Assembly: GCF_036417845.1 (NCBI RefSeq)
Contig: NC_089980.1
Span: 66,400,501-66,464,500 of the forward strand
Length of the DNA: 64,000 nt
Source: Apteryx mantelli
Taxonomy: Eukaryota > Chordata > Aves > Apterygiformes > Apterygidae
Direction: 5' to 3'
Shown here: positions 10,701-25,270 of the stretch, in pieces
Position numbering within the stretch: position 1 is the stretch's first letter
Layout of the letters: the number at the start of each line of letters is the position of its first letter
Translations under genes and position numbers: made by a program
The notes under the pieces: model-generated
What the model saw: only the letters and a program-made list of their open reading frames with translations
The model's database searches: none
What the model was told of the DNA's origin: nothing

Positions 10701-13700
10701 ATTCACATATTGGCCAAGCATTGGGTTCTGTGCTGCAATACATCCATATTTTCTGGAAGAAGACAAGTTATTACAGATAAAGCTAATGTCAACAAAAGAG
10801 ACTTTCCCTAGTGAATAATAAGATCCAAGACTCCCAGGCTGACAGGCATTCAGATAGATTAAGCACATGTACTCTTAACCATCTTCTGTAACATGTGTAC
10901 CTGAAATGAAAATGCTTGCATTTATAGTTAAAAAGTCAGATAAAATAGTGGGCTTCCCTGTTTACCCTTGTGCGCTGGTCAAGGTCTTTCTGGCACAGCA
11001 GTCATTTTTGGAGGAGTTACCAAGCAGGAGCACCACACACCTCCACTGAGCAGAGCTTGTTGCTTCTCTGCCCGGGCCCTCCAGCTGCCCTCTCATACAG
11101 GACATGGGGAGAAGCCATAAGTGTGGATTGGCCGGGGGGGACCAGTTGCTCTGAACCCTCCAGCTGTACTGCCCCATTTGGATCCCACATACTGCGGGCT
11201 AGCTGTGCCTGACCTCAGCACACCCTTGGTGCTCACCCTCCATCTGTTACCTCTCCCAGTTTCTCAGTCCTAATGCCTAAGACTCAAACTATGCCTCTTC
11301 TCCCAAGCCTCTCCTAGAGTTGTTGCATATGCCCATAAAAGATTGCTATGAAAGAAATGATCTTTCCAGGATACTGTCCCTCTTTGAGACCTATATGACA
11401 GTCAAAGCAAGGAATACCTAGCCTCCAAAAAGACATTTCTGATCTAATCAATACATGCAGCCGTGACAGCTGAAATGGCAACAGAATCCCTTGTGACAAA
11501 CTCCACTCTATTTTCCTGAAATTCCAAGTGCCGTTGAGGAGTCAGTCATGAACAGAGCCCTTGTTTTGCCTCTACCAAAACTTCACCCTATAATTTTAGT
11601 TGCAAATATTTCTCAGACTAAAATGAACAGAGACCAGTCAGGCAATTCATATTCCCCTCTGATGTCCCAACCCATTAAAACTGGATCTCCCAGCCAATGG
11701 CTGCTGAAGGGAACGTCAGATAGGTCAAAGACTCCTTATGGATCTCTCTTGCTAGCCCTCTATCTTAAACCCGGATAGCCCCAATTTACTGTGGCAGTGA
11801 AAATAAAACAATGTAGTGTGGTTTTATAGCCAAACAATACTCAGCATAAAATGTTTTGTAAAGATACCTATGCTCATCTCTTGCAGCACTACCTCAGAAT
11901 TACACTGTGTGAAAATTTTCTGCCCCCTACAAAAACAGTTCACTAAGAAGCCCTATGGGAAACCCACAAACAACAGACCCCTGTAAAGTTTTGAAGAATT
12001 CCAAGCATTGCCTTAATGTGGATTTATAAATACCATTTTAACTGTTTCAATTGCTCATAACTTACTAAGCAGCATCTCAGAGGAGTCAAGATGTGTGTTC
12101 AAATTCACAGAGGGCTGTCACTGTATTCAGTGGTTTTGGCAGCCAGCCAGAGTTCCCTGAAAGGATTGATATATGTGTACACACGTCAGCTGTAAAAACT
12201 TGTTGAAGGGGTTGGAGTACGTAAGTACATTTTATATCTCACAAAAAGTCACAACAATTTTACAGGCACAGAAAGTTACAAATTTACACAAGCCCTACAA
12301 CCTTCTCCCCACTGATAACCGTGGCAATACTACCATAAATCTGAACAGGATCTTACTTTGGGCCATGGGTGATTTTTCACACAGGTTACCCAATGGGTAA
12401 GACTCAGAGTAGCACTTTTCTGTGACATGAAGCCGGATTGCTGTTAAGACCAAAACATTTGCTATTTAGACGGATTCTGCATATTATGTTAGTAGTTAAC
12501 ATTTTTCATTTTCTCTTGGTTGATTCATAAAGAATAGTACACAATAAAACTATAATAAGAGTCCCAGAAATGCAGATGATCCATATGTGTGTATCTCCAG
12601 TAAGAAGCAGCAAAGTATTTGGGAATCTGGCCATGTGGATCTCAGTTTTAAAGACCTATTTAGGCGGACAGAACTGTGGAAGATAATGGGGTAGTTCACA
12701 GTACTGCGTTGTTGTAATGTTACTGACTTTTTGGCTAAACTGGGCCCCTTTTCCTGGTTGAGCCAATCTGATCCTGCTTTGTTAGTTGCTGTTCTTGCTG
12801 TGTAGGTCTTTACCCACATGCACTGTAGTGTGTCATTTGTTCCTGTGGAAATTTTGGGAATGTGGACCTGAGATTCAGCAATTGCTGCGTTTCTCCAGCA
12901 CCGTTTCTCCCTTTATTTTAGATATACCAAGCCAGGGATGACCCAAAGAGTAAGAAATTTCTTTATCCTGGTGAAATTAGCTGGCACTACAGTCTGCTGA
13001 GGTTCTTGTACCTGCTGCTACCTTTTCTCTTCAAAAAGTCACAGCACTGGCCAAAGACAGAGAGCACCCTGTCTCTGGAATACCATCAGAGCAGCTTTGC
13101 CTGACAGATGGGATTAATTTTCCTGCTCTCCAACGTTCGCAACAGAGGTATGCAGTACAATGTGACATCCCTCTACAGAATATACATACATTTATTCTTA
13201 AGCTCCTTATAAACCTATTACAGCATCTGAGGGGCAGGAGAAGACCAGAAATGTGTAATTGGTTGCTGAAAGGACCTAAGCAAATGGACAGTGTTAACAG
13301 CAGGGACAATGGTATGCATGTATGGTTTCCCCTGCTCTTTCTGTAACGTCCAGGTACAGCTTTGAATCTGGAAGATGAACTCAGCAAAGGCAACTCATTT
13401 TTAATGAAGGAAAAAAACTCTACAGTTGCTTGAAATATGTAAACGACTGGCTTAGGGGAGTAGGAATGAGAATTAGATTATGCCTTGGAATGTACAACCA
13501 CAATGCAAATAACTTGCTTTTTATTCCCTTCAGGGAAGCTGGAGTTGAGAAGAGGCACTAAATGCTCGTAAGTCCCAGAGGGAACACCCCTTTGTTGCAG
13601 TTAGGTCTCTTCTAGTTAAATAAATCTCTGGTTTCCCTCCGGGCAAGTTTTAAGCTTATGGTTGGAGTAAGCATTTGGAAGAAGCTAATTGCACTTTCAG

Positions 13701-15094
13701 CATTAGGATTTTGAGGGCTAGTGGACTGTTTTTATTTTAAAGTGGACAGTTAAAATCGACTCTATTCCTCACTCTGCAGGACTCCCACCAAGAAACCCTA
13801 GGCCTCAAAAGAGGTTTCTGAGGATATTCCTAAAGTAATGCTGAAAAGCCAGATTCGGGGCTCAGACTGTAAGGTAGTGTCAAGGCCACATCTGTAGGCA
13901 TTTCCAACTAAAACTTTTTACAATATGCTTCAAATTCAGAGTGTACTGTAGACTCTGCCCTGCTGCTTTCTTCCCATGGACATTAGTAGGAGTAACAAAC
14001 TCTAAGACCAACCCTAGGTTAAAGAATGCTGTGCACAGAAATGACTTGGAGGGCATCCAGGACTTACCTTGCATGCATACATGAGAAAAACTGGGTCACC
14101 ACTGCTCCCTCCTCCCTCTTCTCTTCTGCAGGTGCTCTGCAGTATAGGCAAAATGCTGCAACTAGAACAGCAGGGATAACAGCATTGCAAAACCCATCAG
14201 TAGATCAACTGCCCAGGGACACAGAAGTCTAAAACACATTGTATGAGCCCTTTCTTAGCCAATAATTCTCTGTTCATCTTATCTGCTGTTCAGTGAAGCA
14301 AAGTATTCAATCAGAATTAATTCTTAGTATATGAGAATGAAAGTACATTTAGAAAACCTTAGTGGAGCTTTACATCAATAACAGAAGCAAGCAACAGGAA
14401 GTTTCTCTGCATTAGATGCAATTAAGAAATACAGCAAACCATATATCTGAGTTCTTTTGAAAGAGCCCTTCAAACTAGCTAGACTTGGGCAAAGCTGGGA
14501 TCATAAAACTACTCTTGGCTCAGAATCTGCTTCATCACCACCCACACTGTGGGAAAGCCCTCACTGAGAGAATCCCTTCTCCTCCTACGAGGAAAGGGTC
14601 GGACAAAATATTTTTCAAGATTTTAGTGCTTTGGGATGACTTTCTTTGGAAGTGGAAATTCTCTTTGCTGAACTGCAGTTGGAAACCTTCTCCAAGGGAA
14701 GGGGAAAGGATGATCTTAGCTGTCACAAAAGTCAGATTTCTTTTTTCGAGTAGAAAATGAGATACAGGGTTTGGGCTACTCTCACACCACAAGAAGGCAG
14801 CAGGCTTTTAAGGCCAAAGGTCTAAATCCCACTGCAGTCTCTAAAATACTGAAAGACCCTAGGTGAATCCTACAGTATAGCGGAGGAGGATGCCTCATTG
14901 TACATCTCACATTGACTGCAAAGGGAGAAATTTTTTATTTTAGGCCTTCCCAGCCTAAAAGCTGCATTGCATAAAGACCATACAGCCCTGGAGCAATCTC
15001 TTCACCTTCATCTGCTGGAGTCTGGGTACCTCAAGAGTTGGGTGGCAACTTAGCAAATTTTCTAGAAACTCTAATTTTGGATGTCAGTACTAAA
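4761..15094. other. Non-coding DNA, nothing assigned
   Basis: All open frames here are short and low in information. None shows a recognisable domain, a shared splice phase or a recognisable family. The base composition is ordinary AT-rich. No CpG island, RNA gene or clear repeat is seen, though diverged repeats could be missed by eye. Confidence 0.5.
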
Positions 15095-15375
15095 ACAGAA
15101 TTATACAGAATGACAGAATTATACACCAGGGCTGTGAAGGACCTCAAGAGATACTGAGTGCATCCTATTGCCATGAAGTTGATCAGCTGTGCCTATGCAA
15201 TTGCATATTTTGTTAACATTTTCTTAGGGCCCCCACTGCTAGAGACTCCACAACCTCCTCACCTGATCCAGAGCTTCACTATCATTAGCACTAGAAAACT
15301 ACAAGAGAAGTTAAAACAGAACATCTCTTGATTCATTTAAAGCTATTGCTTCTTGTCCGTCTCCCCTGTATCACC
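15095..15375 (-). mobile_element. CR1 LINE 3' fragment
   Basis: On the plus strand the order is: repeated gaattata-type terminal motifs; a stretch matching the antisense GGGCTGGAAGGACCTCA core; agagactccacaacctc; and gctattgcttcttgtcc. This is the order found in antisense 3' portions of sauropsid CR1 elements, where adjoining 'tgattctatg'-like repeats mark the 3' end. It is substantially diverged and non-coding. Confidence 0.75.
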
Positions 15376-18300
15376 TAGGACGTTCTGCCAGATTGCTAGA
15401 TAGCTGTAAATGAACAATGCAATTGCTTATTGCTTCCCTCTGTGTAGCGCTTTGCATTTTCCCTGAAAGGACTTGTCAAAGACAAGTCTAAATTCCAATC
15501 TTTTCCTCCAGCATATGTGCAGCAGCTCCCAGGATACTGTGAACTGAAAAAGTGTATTTTCTACTCCACTTCTGAAGCCATTAAGGAAACCATTAAATAG
15601 TACCAAGCTCAGGCCAGATCCCAGGAATATGTGAAGGATACATTCAATACCATTTCTGGGGCAACCTGCAGTCTGAAGGAGTCTACTGATCTCATTAAGT
15701 AAATGCAATCCTAATTGAAGCTCCAAGATGACCAAACCAGTACATTAAGCCTAATCTTAGCACCTGTGCCCAGCCTCACCACACAGTGGTGCAATGCATG
15801 CTGCATGAACCCAGCTATCAGTGTCTCTTGTAATATACTGCATATGCACCATGAACTTAGGGAGAAAGTTTCATGATGCACTCCTTACACTGAGCTTTGA
15901 CCCTTGATGCATTTCCCACTGTTACCCTGGAATCTGCATATGCTGAGCAGAAACTATTCCCCAAAGCAGGTAGAAATATCAGATGAAAACACAACCAGGA
16001 ATAAATATGAAAGAGCTGCAACAGCTATGATATCTCAACAGGCTTTTTTTTTCTCAGTAGGGTCACTATGAAAAGGGTGGGGTGGCAACCTTATCCTGGA
16101 GGAGCCCTTTTTTGATACAAGCATTGTACAGGAGGAAAAAAACCTACCACCACTTTTTTGTACAAATTCCATATCATCTCCCTCTTTTCCCTGTGTGTGT
16201 GCGTGTGAACCTGTGTTGTCTGTGAGTTTGTTTTTTTTTAAAGTCATATAAATAGCATTTGGTGAATTTATACCAGAAATCAACACCTAAGGCATCCCCA
16301 GGGCAACCTGAAGTTTGAATCAGAATGCTTCAAGACATGTCCATTTTCCTCTTCCTAACACCCCGTGAACACACTAAACCTGTACCACGTCCAGAATCAA
16401 TGCCTGAACCCTGAACAAACTTGGCATTAAAGATAGAGGATTGTACTAAATCTTTCTTCATGGGATGTGACGCAGATCTATAGAAGGCAGGCGATAAGCT
16501 GCAGGGCTGCATCCATTTCTTTTCAGCATGTCACAAACGGTGACCCAGATGATGGCTACCTGGAAACCATAACTCTTAGGAAAGTGGCCTACAGTCTCAG
16601 TCAAATACCAAAAGCTCAGTCCTGGGCTGTTCTGAAAATTCATTCTAGTATTCTCTTCACTACGGTGGGCAAGGTAAATAAAACCACCACCTATGAAGAA
16701 AGTTTTTTGCACCGATCAAAAATGGAAATTTTGCGCTTGAAAACTCTTTCAGTCACTCAGTCATCTGCAACTTTTACTTAAAATAAATCATCTTAGAGTT
16801 GTGAGCTGCTCCCTGGTGCCATGTTACATGAGTGTTCTCCACATAAAAGCGTATGACACCACATTGAAAAGATGTGTTGGGAATCTCTATCTCTTGTCTT
16901 GCTTCTGGTCCAAGAAAGTCAGTGGTAAGGTCTGAATATATTTGGGAGAGGAAGGGAGTTGTATAATACATGTTCTTTTCTGTTTGTGATGGGAAGAACT
17001 TTCTTAAAATACTATTGTATTTAAAGAGATTCAGTGGCCCAAATCTCATTGGAATTTAGGAGCATTTGTTAGTGTACTCCTTAGAAATGCCCATCATGGC
17101 TAAAAAATATATGCATTTTACAAGAATTTGAGACTATACTAAAATGTAATTTCACATACAAACCACTCTACTACATGGCACATAACATGTGGAACCAAAA
17201 ATACTAGAATGCATTTTTATGATGCCAGTCAGCCTGAAGACAAGAAAAACACTCCGCATACTTAGTATTTACAAGCTGTTCACACAGCAATCCTCATCCC
17301 AGTTCTCACTTTTTTAATTTATCCTTCAGAAACCCAGATATTCAATGCATAATGTGTTTTGAAATGATTTCATATTGTATTTGGGCAAAACACCAAATTT
17401 TCTCCCATTAGCTGTTCCCATAACTAACTAACATAATTGAAGGAGGAAGAAATTCAAACTGGGGAATGAAACAGGTACACAGTGTTTTCACATAAATGGG
17501 CAAAAGGCATGAAGAGGAGGCAAAGTCAGAGAGATACCATTCAAAGCTGTTTGGGAGTGCTTTACAGCTCACTGCTGGTGAACAGCAGTTTGTCAAGAGA
17601 GCCTGGAGGGGAAAGAGACCTCATTGCTTAGCCATGTAGCCAGTGCTGCAGCCAGCACAGGGTTGTGCCCCACAGCAGAGTTAATAGAAGTTTACTTGGA
17701 AGAGCCACTAGTACCTTTTTCCCCCCAAGGTGCAACATCCTGTTCCATCCTTAGCAACTCTTGACTGAATCTTGAAATGCAGTAGATGACCTTACCCAAG
17801 GATCATTTAAAAATAGAGTGATAGTAGTGATAGCATTTGCTTTAGACTATGTATACTTGTTGTCAAATTCTTTCACGAGCCATGTTGAGAAATCCAATAT
17901 TGTTGATGGCCTTCGCTGCAGAGCCTGGTCATTCCTACCAGAAAGCCAGTCTGTCTTAGGACTTTGAAGCTGGCAAGGAAAGAGGCACTGTAGAAGGAGA
18001 CAGAGGATTTGACAGAGATGCAACAGAATATAGTAATCCATGGTTCCCAGGGCATAGGTGTATGAAACGACCTCATGCTCACTTTTGAATGGGTGTATTT
18101 TTCAAGTACTTGCAGAGAGTACAAGCCATGTCCAGTAATCCTCATGCGAGTGTTTCTTTTCCATGTAAGTCTAATGCTTACATATACAGTATCTGATATG
18201 AAAATTGATAAAAAAACTAAAACCTAACAGCCAGACAAACTGAATAACGGAGCGTCTCTGACTGATCTGACAGAGTACTGCTGCACAGTAATTGCAGAGC

Positions 18301-21300
18301 TGTTCAGTGGCTCTGGTCAATAGCTGTTCCACATGTCAAAACAAAAAGTGCTAATAGGAACCTAGAGATAAGCCATCTGAGCAGGGCCCTGTCCCAGGCA
18401 GTTTCCTGCCTTGCAGCACCGACTTCAAGAACTGCAAGAAGTCAGAAAGAGTTATCACACAGACACTTCCATCCAAAATGAGTCACCATTTTTTAAGAGC
18501 TGCCAACTAACAAAATTAAGCTGCCAGCCCATTGCCGGCATTTAATTTCTCTAATAATGCAATCCTCTATCATACGCATTCTGTACCAAATTCAGCCTGA
18601 AGCCCAGCATATAGATGGTCTTACAGATTTTGGAATAACTCACATTTATTGTGAAGGGAACTACAGCATCAATTATTTAGCAGTCATCAACTCAATATAT
18701 ATCTCACTTTACTTCAGTGCAGATATTTTAGTTTAAAATCACTGTTTCTGTGATCATGAAAAATTCACTGATCTGGTCCACATCTGTGTTGCAAAGTGCA
18801 GTGCCACATTTAATGCAGAAACAAGTGAGATGTATGAAATTAAACAGGAAAAACTAAGGGCCACTAACAGGGTCAAGAAGCTTTGTATCATTTCTTGTTG
18901 GTTTAAGTTGGTAGAAAGGCTGTCTAAGCAAAAAAAGGAACTGTAGGTAGGAGCTTGGATCCACAGCTTGACCATAGGCAAAGAAAGCCCTGTGCCAGCT
19001 CAGCAGAAGCATGATGGGGAGGTGGACAGAAGAGAGTGCTCTCTCTCAAGCACTTCTCAGCCTAGACTGCTGCACAGGTTTGAGTGTACCTCACCCATTC
19101 ATCTGTTTGAATGCAATGAAATATATACAGAAAGCATACTGTTCCTTTATTCAACTGCATTCTCTTCTGCAGAAAAAGCCTCAAGACTAGTGTGTGTCTC
19201 AAGATCAGTGTTAGGAGAGCTCTGGAATATGCATCAATCCTCATACAAATTCAGTACTTGCTTCTGTTTCCTACACAGACATCTGCATGCATGAAACTCC
19301 CCCCCTGCCCCTTGCAAAGGTCATAGGCTAGATGCCACCAGTGGCTTGCTGCTTGACTGACAGCTCTGCCTTACAGAGCAGACTGAGCCCATACTCTGCC
19401 TCAGCCTCTGCTGGCAACGGTGGAAAAGACTGGATTCAAATCTGACCCCCAAAGTCTGGTTCCTCTCAAACACAGACAGAAACAAACCTTACATGGAACA
19501 GATCTGGTTAAAGTGGAGCTGCAGTAATCACACAGGATGGCATCTGTAACAGGAGGGATTATGCCTGGATTTGCAATGGATCACCCAGAAGGGAGTGTCA
19601 CAAAGTGCCAGTCCAGTGGTTTTATGAATGCAATTCACAGAGTCCCTTGACTTCCTGCTTTTTCTAAGGCATGCTGTAAATCACTGCCATCTAGTTCAAT
19701 GCACATACTGAAAGAAAAGGTCCATTTCTTTGTTACAGCACTGCCTCGGCAGCATTAGGCTCTTGAGAGCTGGAGGAGGATATGATGAATTCATGCACAG
19801 AAGTATTGTAATGGGTGCTAATCAAAGGAAAAAACACGGAATGGGGGCACTAGCTTGCCTGAAATCACTGAATGAACATCTTCTTGTTATAACACATGAG
19901 TGATCTGACGTATTTGTCCTCTCAAGAAAAAAAAAGAAAAAAAGAAGAAATGGAAAAAAGAGAGAAAAACAGGAGGCTCCAAAGCCAAAGAGTTTACAGA
20001 ATGTTTTCTCAAGTCAATTTAAATCATATTAAATAATGAATGTTAGAGGAAAAATGCCTTGATATTCCTCTTTTATGCTAAATTTAAAATGCCATCAATA
20101 GAAGAGAAGCCACACTCATTGAGAAATAGGGTTTTGTAGAGGTAAGTGTCTTATATTAAGATGCTACTGCTCAAAGTGTGGAGAGGGAGCTTTTCTATTT
20201 TTAAGATGTAAGGAAGTAAACTCTCTGTCACAAGGAACTAAGCAACAGAGGAATAATTTTCACTTCCCCAAACACAGGCTTTTTTCATTCCAGCTGTGAT
20301 CCATATAAGAATTTCAGTCACAGGATGATCTAGAAAAGGTAATATATTTTTGTTCTCCCTCCTAGAATGCCTGTCAAATGCTATTTCACTATCCTAGGTT
20401 GTAGTAATTTAATCTCTGCTCTATCTGACTGCCATCTTTGCCCCCAAAACCAGAAACTGTCAAAAGAGCCAGCTCACAGAGCAGAGGAGCTCAAAAATAC
20501 CCCAAGATACTTCCACAAAAGAATGTACCAGTCTGAAAAATGTTCAGGCTTTGGCTGGAAGCTGAGCAAAATTCTTTTTTTTGGACAGATTTTGGGTTTT
20601 ATGTTTAATATTGTGTTACATGTAGACAGAAACAATTTTAAAGGTCTAAAGAGAAACTTACACTTACCATGATTGCCACAAGTTATTGGAAACCTAATTC
20701 TCAGTCAAAAACACAGTCAATATTTTTTGACACTGAACTGGTTTAGCTCCAGTTCTGTGATTCTTAATCCTCATATGGATGCTAACTCAATATGAACTGC
20801 CTCATTTTCCATGTTGTCAGTGCATGTGTCAGCTCTAACCCAAATCCCAGTTACTGCGGAGCAGTAGCTGAGACCCTCCAGCCCTCCATGCCCTCTTAGA
20901 TAGATGCACTGCTGTAGGTCTGACCTGCTTGTTGATGATCAAGAGAAAGCACAAGTGTGCCCAGCCTACCACAGCTCTGGTACAGCTGGCACCCAGCCCA
21001 CGCATCTCCCGCACATCAGCCTTTCCATCTCATGCCACCACAGCTGATGGTTTCGGCCTGAAAGAGCAAAGAGCGTATCCAGATGCTGAGGGAACGCACA
21101 GGCTTGGCAGGAGCAAGATCCATAGCATCGGCAGAAATTGAGCTTGCACTGACAGGGTTCACGTTTAGGTAGATCTGACAGATCCCCACTGCCCTGAGAG
21201 ACAAGTGCCACTTTTCACTCCCACGCTTAACATGGATGTGTGTGGCTTAGCTCAGCTTTGCCCCAAGCAGCAGCAGCCATTCCATGACACCCAAACTGGA

Positions 21301-23759
21301 ATATAATTCATTTCTAAAAACAGACACAACCTCCACATTGTCCCTTGGTGCACACTGAGAGCTTTGCTTTCAGGTGCGATGTTGGCACTCTGGGATACCA
21401 CCACATCGAGAAGGTCTCTGTGCTCCCATCTTACCCATGCGATCAAAGTGCTCACCCCATCCTGGCCACCCACCAAGGTTCCCCATTCCCACTAGCAGCA
21501 ACAGGGGTGCTCCTGTTTTCTCTAAAACCCCACAGTGTACCCTGTGGTGCAGGGACACAAGAACTTCGAGTTGGTGACTGATTCATTAGTTTTCCTTTGA
21601 ATGTAGAACACTTGATTTACATTTGTTAGGAAAACTAAAGGTCACAACCATCAAGCTCTATCATCTATCTTTCATACTTCTTTCTAGCACAGAATCTTAA
21701 CAGGCAAGTACTGATTCCTTCTTTATTACTGAAATCATTGAGCACAGCTAGCAATAAGGAGGGTATCAGTGTTAACTCTCTCTCCAAGACAACAGCATCC
21801 GCTGAACCAGTTCAGACTCCCTGATGAACATTACCACTGCAGCATGAAGGCTGAACAGATGCAACCATACATTTACATCAGAGCCCTTTCTCCATTCAAA
21901 GCCACTCCACTGAATCTTTTGTTGGACTGCCTTCTGCATTGTTAGACTGACCAAAGGGAGAGTAAAACCTTTTTCTAGCCCATGTGCACCTTTTTACAAA
22001 GCTAACTTAGCTGGGACGATGGTGGAAGGTCTGACCAGACATTCCAAGGGACTGAAAAACCAATTGCTGCCTGCAATGGCCCCAGGGGAGGGATTTACCA
22101 GTGGTGAGGCAGCTTTTTGGCGAATTTATGTTCATGACAGAGGCAAGATTTTTCATGGCCTTCAGCAGTTCAAAAACTGCTTCTGGCAATACCATGCCCA
22201 GCTGTCTGCTCCTTCACCCCTGGAGCTGCTCTTCCTGTGCTGGAGACTGCAGACAGCAGGATGCGACTTAGCTCTGAGTCACTCTTGTAAACTAGCTATG
22301 CCAAATCTTACAGGGACATCCCGCTCACTTAAAGAGGCAACAAACTCCAGCAGGAGGGCAAAACAAACAACTCAGAACTGTAATCTCTTCACCTGCCCCA
22401 GCAAGATTTGACCAGGTTTATTTTGTCTACTATAGCCTTTGTCAGTACAGAGGTGCAGCTGGAGTTTGCCATCCCCAGAGGTGCCAAGGCCTGCATCTCA
22501 GCTATTCTCACTCATGCTCTGCAACATCAGCACAAACCATCTGGGCATGTAGCTGAGATAAGGATGCAGTTTTGCTGCCCAGCGCAGGTTGTCACAGGGG
22601 ACTGCCTGTGCTTTCTGCTCATGAGCATCAGTCCCATTCATATTTCACCCTTCGATAGCAGACCCAGCCCAAGGGATGAGTTATCCTGACTATGGCTTTT
22701 TGACAGTTCATGTCAAGCTCGAAGGTTAAAACCAGTTTCTCATGCAGCTGTAGCAGAAGGTGCCTATGTGTATCTCACAGATGAAACCTTTTTCAGAAAT
22801 CCCAGCAGAACCAAAAGGCTGAACAGATTTGGAAGAAACTTTTCTTGTTCCCCAGCTTCCAGGTTACGATGATGGAAAAAGCTACAGACTTTCCACCGCA
22901 TTATCTCACAATGGGAAGACTTTTTGGAAAGCTCGGTACTCACCTGCAGAAGAAGGAAATGTATTGATTCGCTATTCTGTCTGCTCCTGATAGGAGGCCA
23001 TCTAGAGTGCATGGCACATGCCAGCTGGTAAGGGAAAAAGTTACCTCAGGAATAAACAGATACATGAAAGAGACCAGACAGCAGCCTTTTATCCATCTAA
23101 CTTTCCTTTTGCTCAAGCAGTTTGCTCAAGTTTGCATATGGCAAGCACCTAAATTACAGTCCCAGCTACTGACAACACAAAGATCTCTCCAACTTCACAA
23201 GATAATTACATAGGAGTGCTCAACTCCTTAGCGCAGGTAACAGTGAGGGCAACAGTATCACTTGGAGAGGGAAACAGGATTATGTGAGTATAGGAAGTAA
23301 ATAATTCCTCACTAATATACTTACTGGTTTTGGGGAAGAGAATAGAACAAGAACAGGTAGAATAGATGAAGAATAAAATAGATGAAGAGCAGAATCCTAA
23401 AAAACAAAAAAACAAAAAAAACCACAAGGGGTAACCAGAAAGCAAACAATGAAAAGTATTTCCAATCCCTTAACTGTTTGCTGAACTTTTCATCACAGGA
23501 ATTAGAAATTATCACATCAAGCATCAGACTGGTTTTGGAGACTAGAAGTACAAGTATCATGCAAATAGTTTCTAAGATGTTTTGTTTGGGTAGAAGAGAA
23601 GCAAAAAAAGCATCAGTAGCACTATTCAAAAAAAAATCACATCAAGAACACAAAATAGAGCACAGAAGGGAAAGCAGTTCACAAAAGATTTTGAATTTTA
23701 AATAACAAAGCAGACTCATATGGAAGAGGAAAAAAGGGATCTCAAGATGGGGCTTAGTT
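15376..23759. other. Non-coding DNA, nothing assigned
   Basis: No exon or RNA gene is recognised. An A-rich purine run lies at about 19924-19973 and a TG-rich run at 16193-16206. The open frames are short and show no conserved motif. Confidence 0.5.
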
Positions 23760-25270
23760 GTGCATCCTACCGCACAATCAACTTATATCACTATCTCGTC
23801 CAAAACAGGTTTGGCTAATCCATCCAGTGATGGAGCCACCCTAGCATTACTACTCTGGAAAATATTCCAGTCCTTCACCATCCTTATTCTAGAAATATTT
23901 CTCTTAACATATAATTTGACTCCTCCTTGTTGCTCTCTCCTCCCACTACTTTTTGCCCTATTCATCATGACTATGGAAAATATTTTACTCTCCTCCTCCT
24001 TATAACAACCTTCCAGATATTTAAATCTGCTGTCTATTCCCCCTCAATCACCCCTGCTTCAGCAAACTAATCTCATTCTTCCAACCCAGTAGATGATGTC
24101 TTTTGGCCCTCTGATCATTCTCACTGGCTCTTCACTTTCGTCCTCCGAGGTGGCCCTCATTTTGCTTTAAGTTGGTTGCCCAAAATCAAGTGCAAAGCTC
24201 TGGCCCAGGCCTGACCAATCCAGTAAAAGCAGATGTCTGGTTACAGCTTCTCTGTAACCCCCCAGACCCTTTTCTGGTGAGTCACTACCTCTCCACTACC
24301 CTCACTTCTTATACCAGTATCAACTACTGCACATGTTGACTGACTACCTCAGGGCAAATACCGACTACTTATTGACTACTTAAGGCTAGTACCTTGCACT
24401 TGTTCCTATTGAACTGTCTTCTTTAATTTTCCCACAATTTCTTCAATTTATCAAGATGATTTTTGATCCTAAAAGGAACCAAACTCAAAACATACCTCCC
24501 AAATCTCCACTTGATCTGTCCTTCCACTTTGACTATGAACCACTGACATCACCTGAGACAATGGGTGCTCAGGAAGTTTTGCTCCTACACTGCAATTCCA
24601 TTTTGACCATTTTTCTCTAGCTTGTTTATAAGAACATGTGAGACAATGTCAAATGCATTATTAATATCAAACTCTTGCTGATTCTTTCCTACCTGTAAGA
24701 CTTACTATCATGTTGTAAAGAGAATTTAGACTGGCTTAACACATTTTGTTAATTCATACTGGATGCTACTTATTTTCTTGTTATTTCAAGGGCGCCTACA
24801 GAATACTGTTTAACTACTTGTTTCAGAGTTTCTGAGAACTGAAAATAATTGATCAAAATTAATTCCCTGGCTCCTCCTTTTTTCCTTTTTTTTAATTCTA
24901 AGTATCACTATCAGACTTGTAATTTTCTAGTCTTCTGGTACTTTGGCTATTCTCTGTCACCTCCTCTCTTCCAGTGGACCATAAACTGCGTAATTTCGTG
25001 ATCACCATCATAGCTACCCTCCAACATAAAATTCTCAACTCTCCCTACTAGTTAGAAATAAATCTGTAAGGACCTTCCCTCCCAGTTGCTCTCACCACCC
25101 CTGTTTCAAAACTCACCACCAGTACACTCTAAAAACTGGATAGACCATCTATGTTTTGTTGTGTTTTGTTTCCAACAAATGTCTGGGTAATTAAACCCCC
25201 ATTAACACCACATCCTGCTCTGAATGACTCTGAGTTTACTTTTGCTCAGACATCTCTGTTGATGAGTTAG
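23760..25270 (-). mobile_element. Old CR1/L3-type LINE remnant, about 1.5 kb
   Basis: Several blocks, read as antisense, fit the known order of CR1/L3 sequence: a 'vulnerable to late segments' block near 23810-23900; a block about 24165-24225 with ttgcccaaaatcaagtgc; one with gactatgaaccactgaca (24529); one about 24630-24720 with gagacaatgtcaaatgcat; one with tggctcctccttttttcc (about 24868); and one with tcttctggtactttgg. These correspond to the reverse-transcriptase and downstream region of CR1-like elements. It carries many indels and keeps no open frame. Its age suggests insertion long before the retrovirus. Confidence 0.7.
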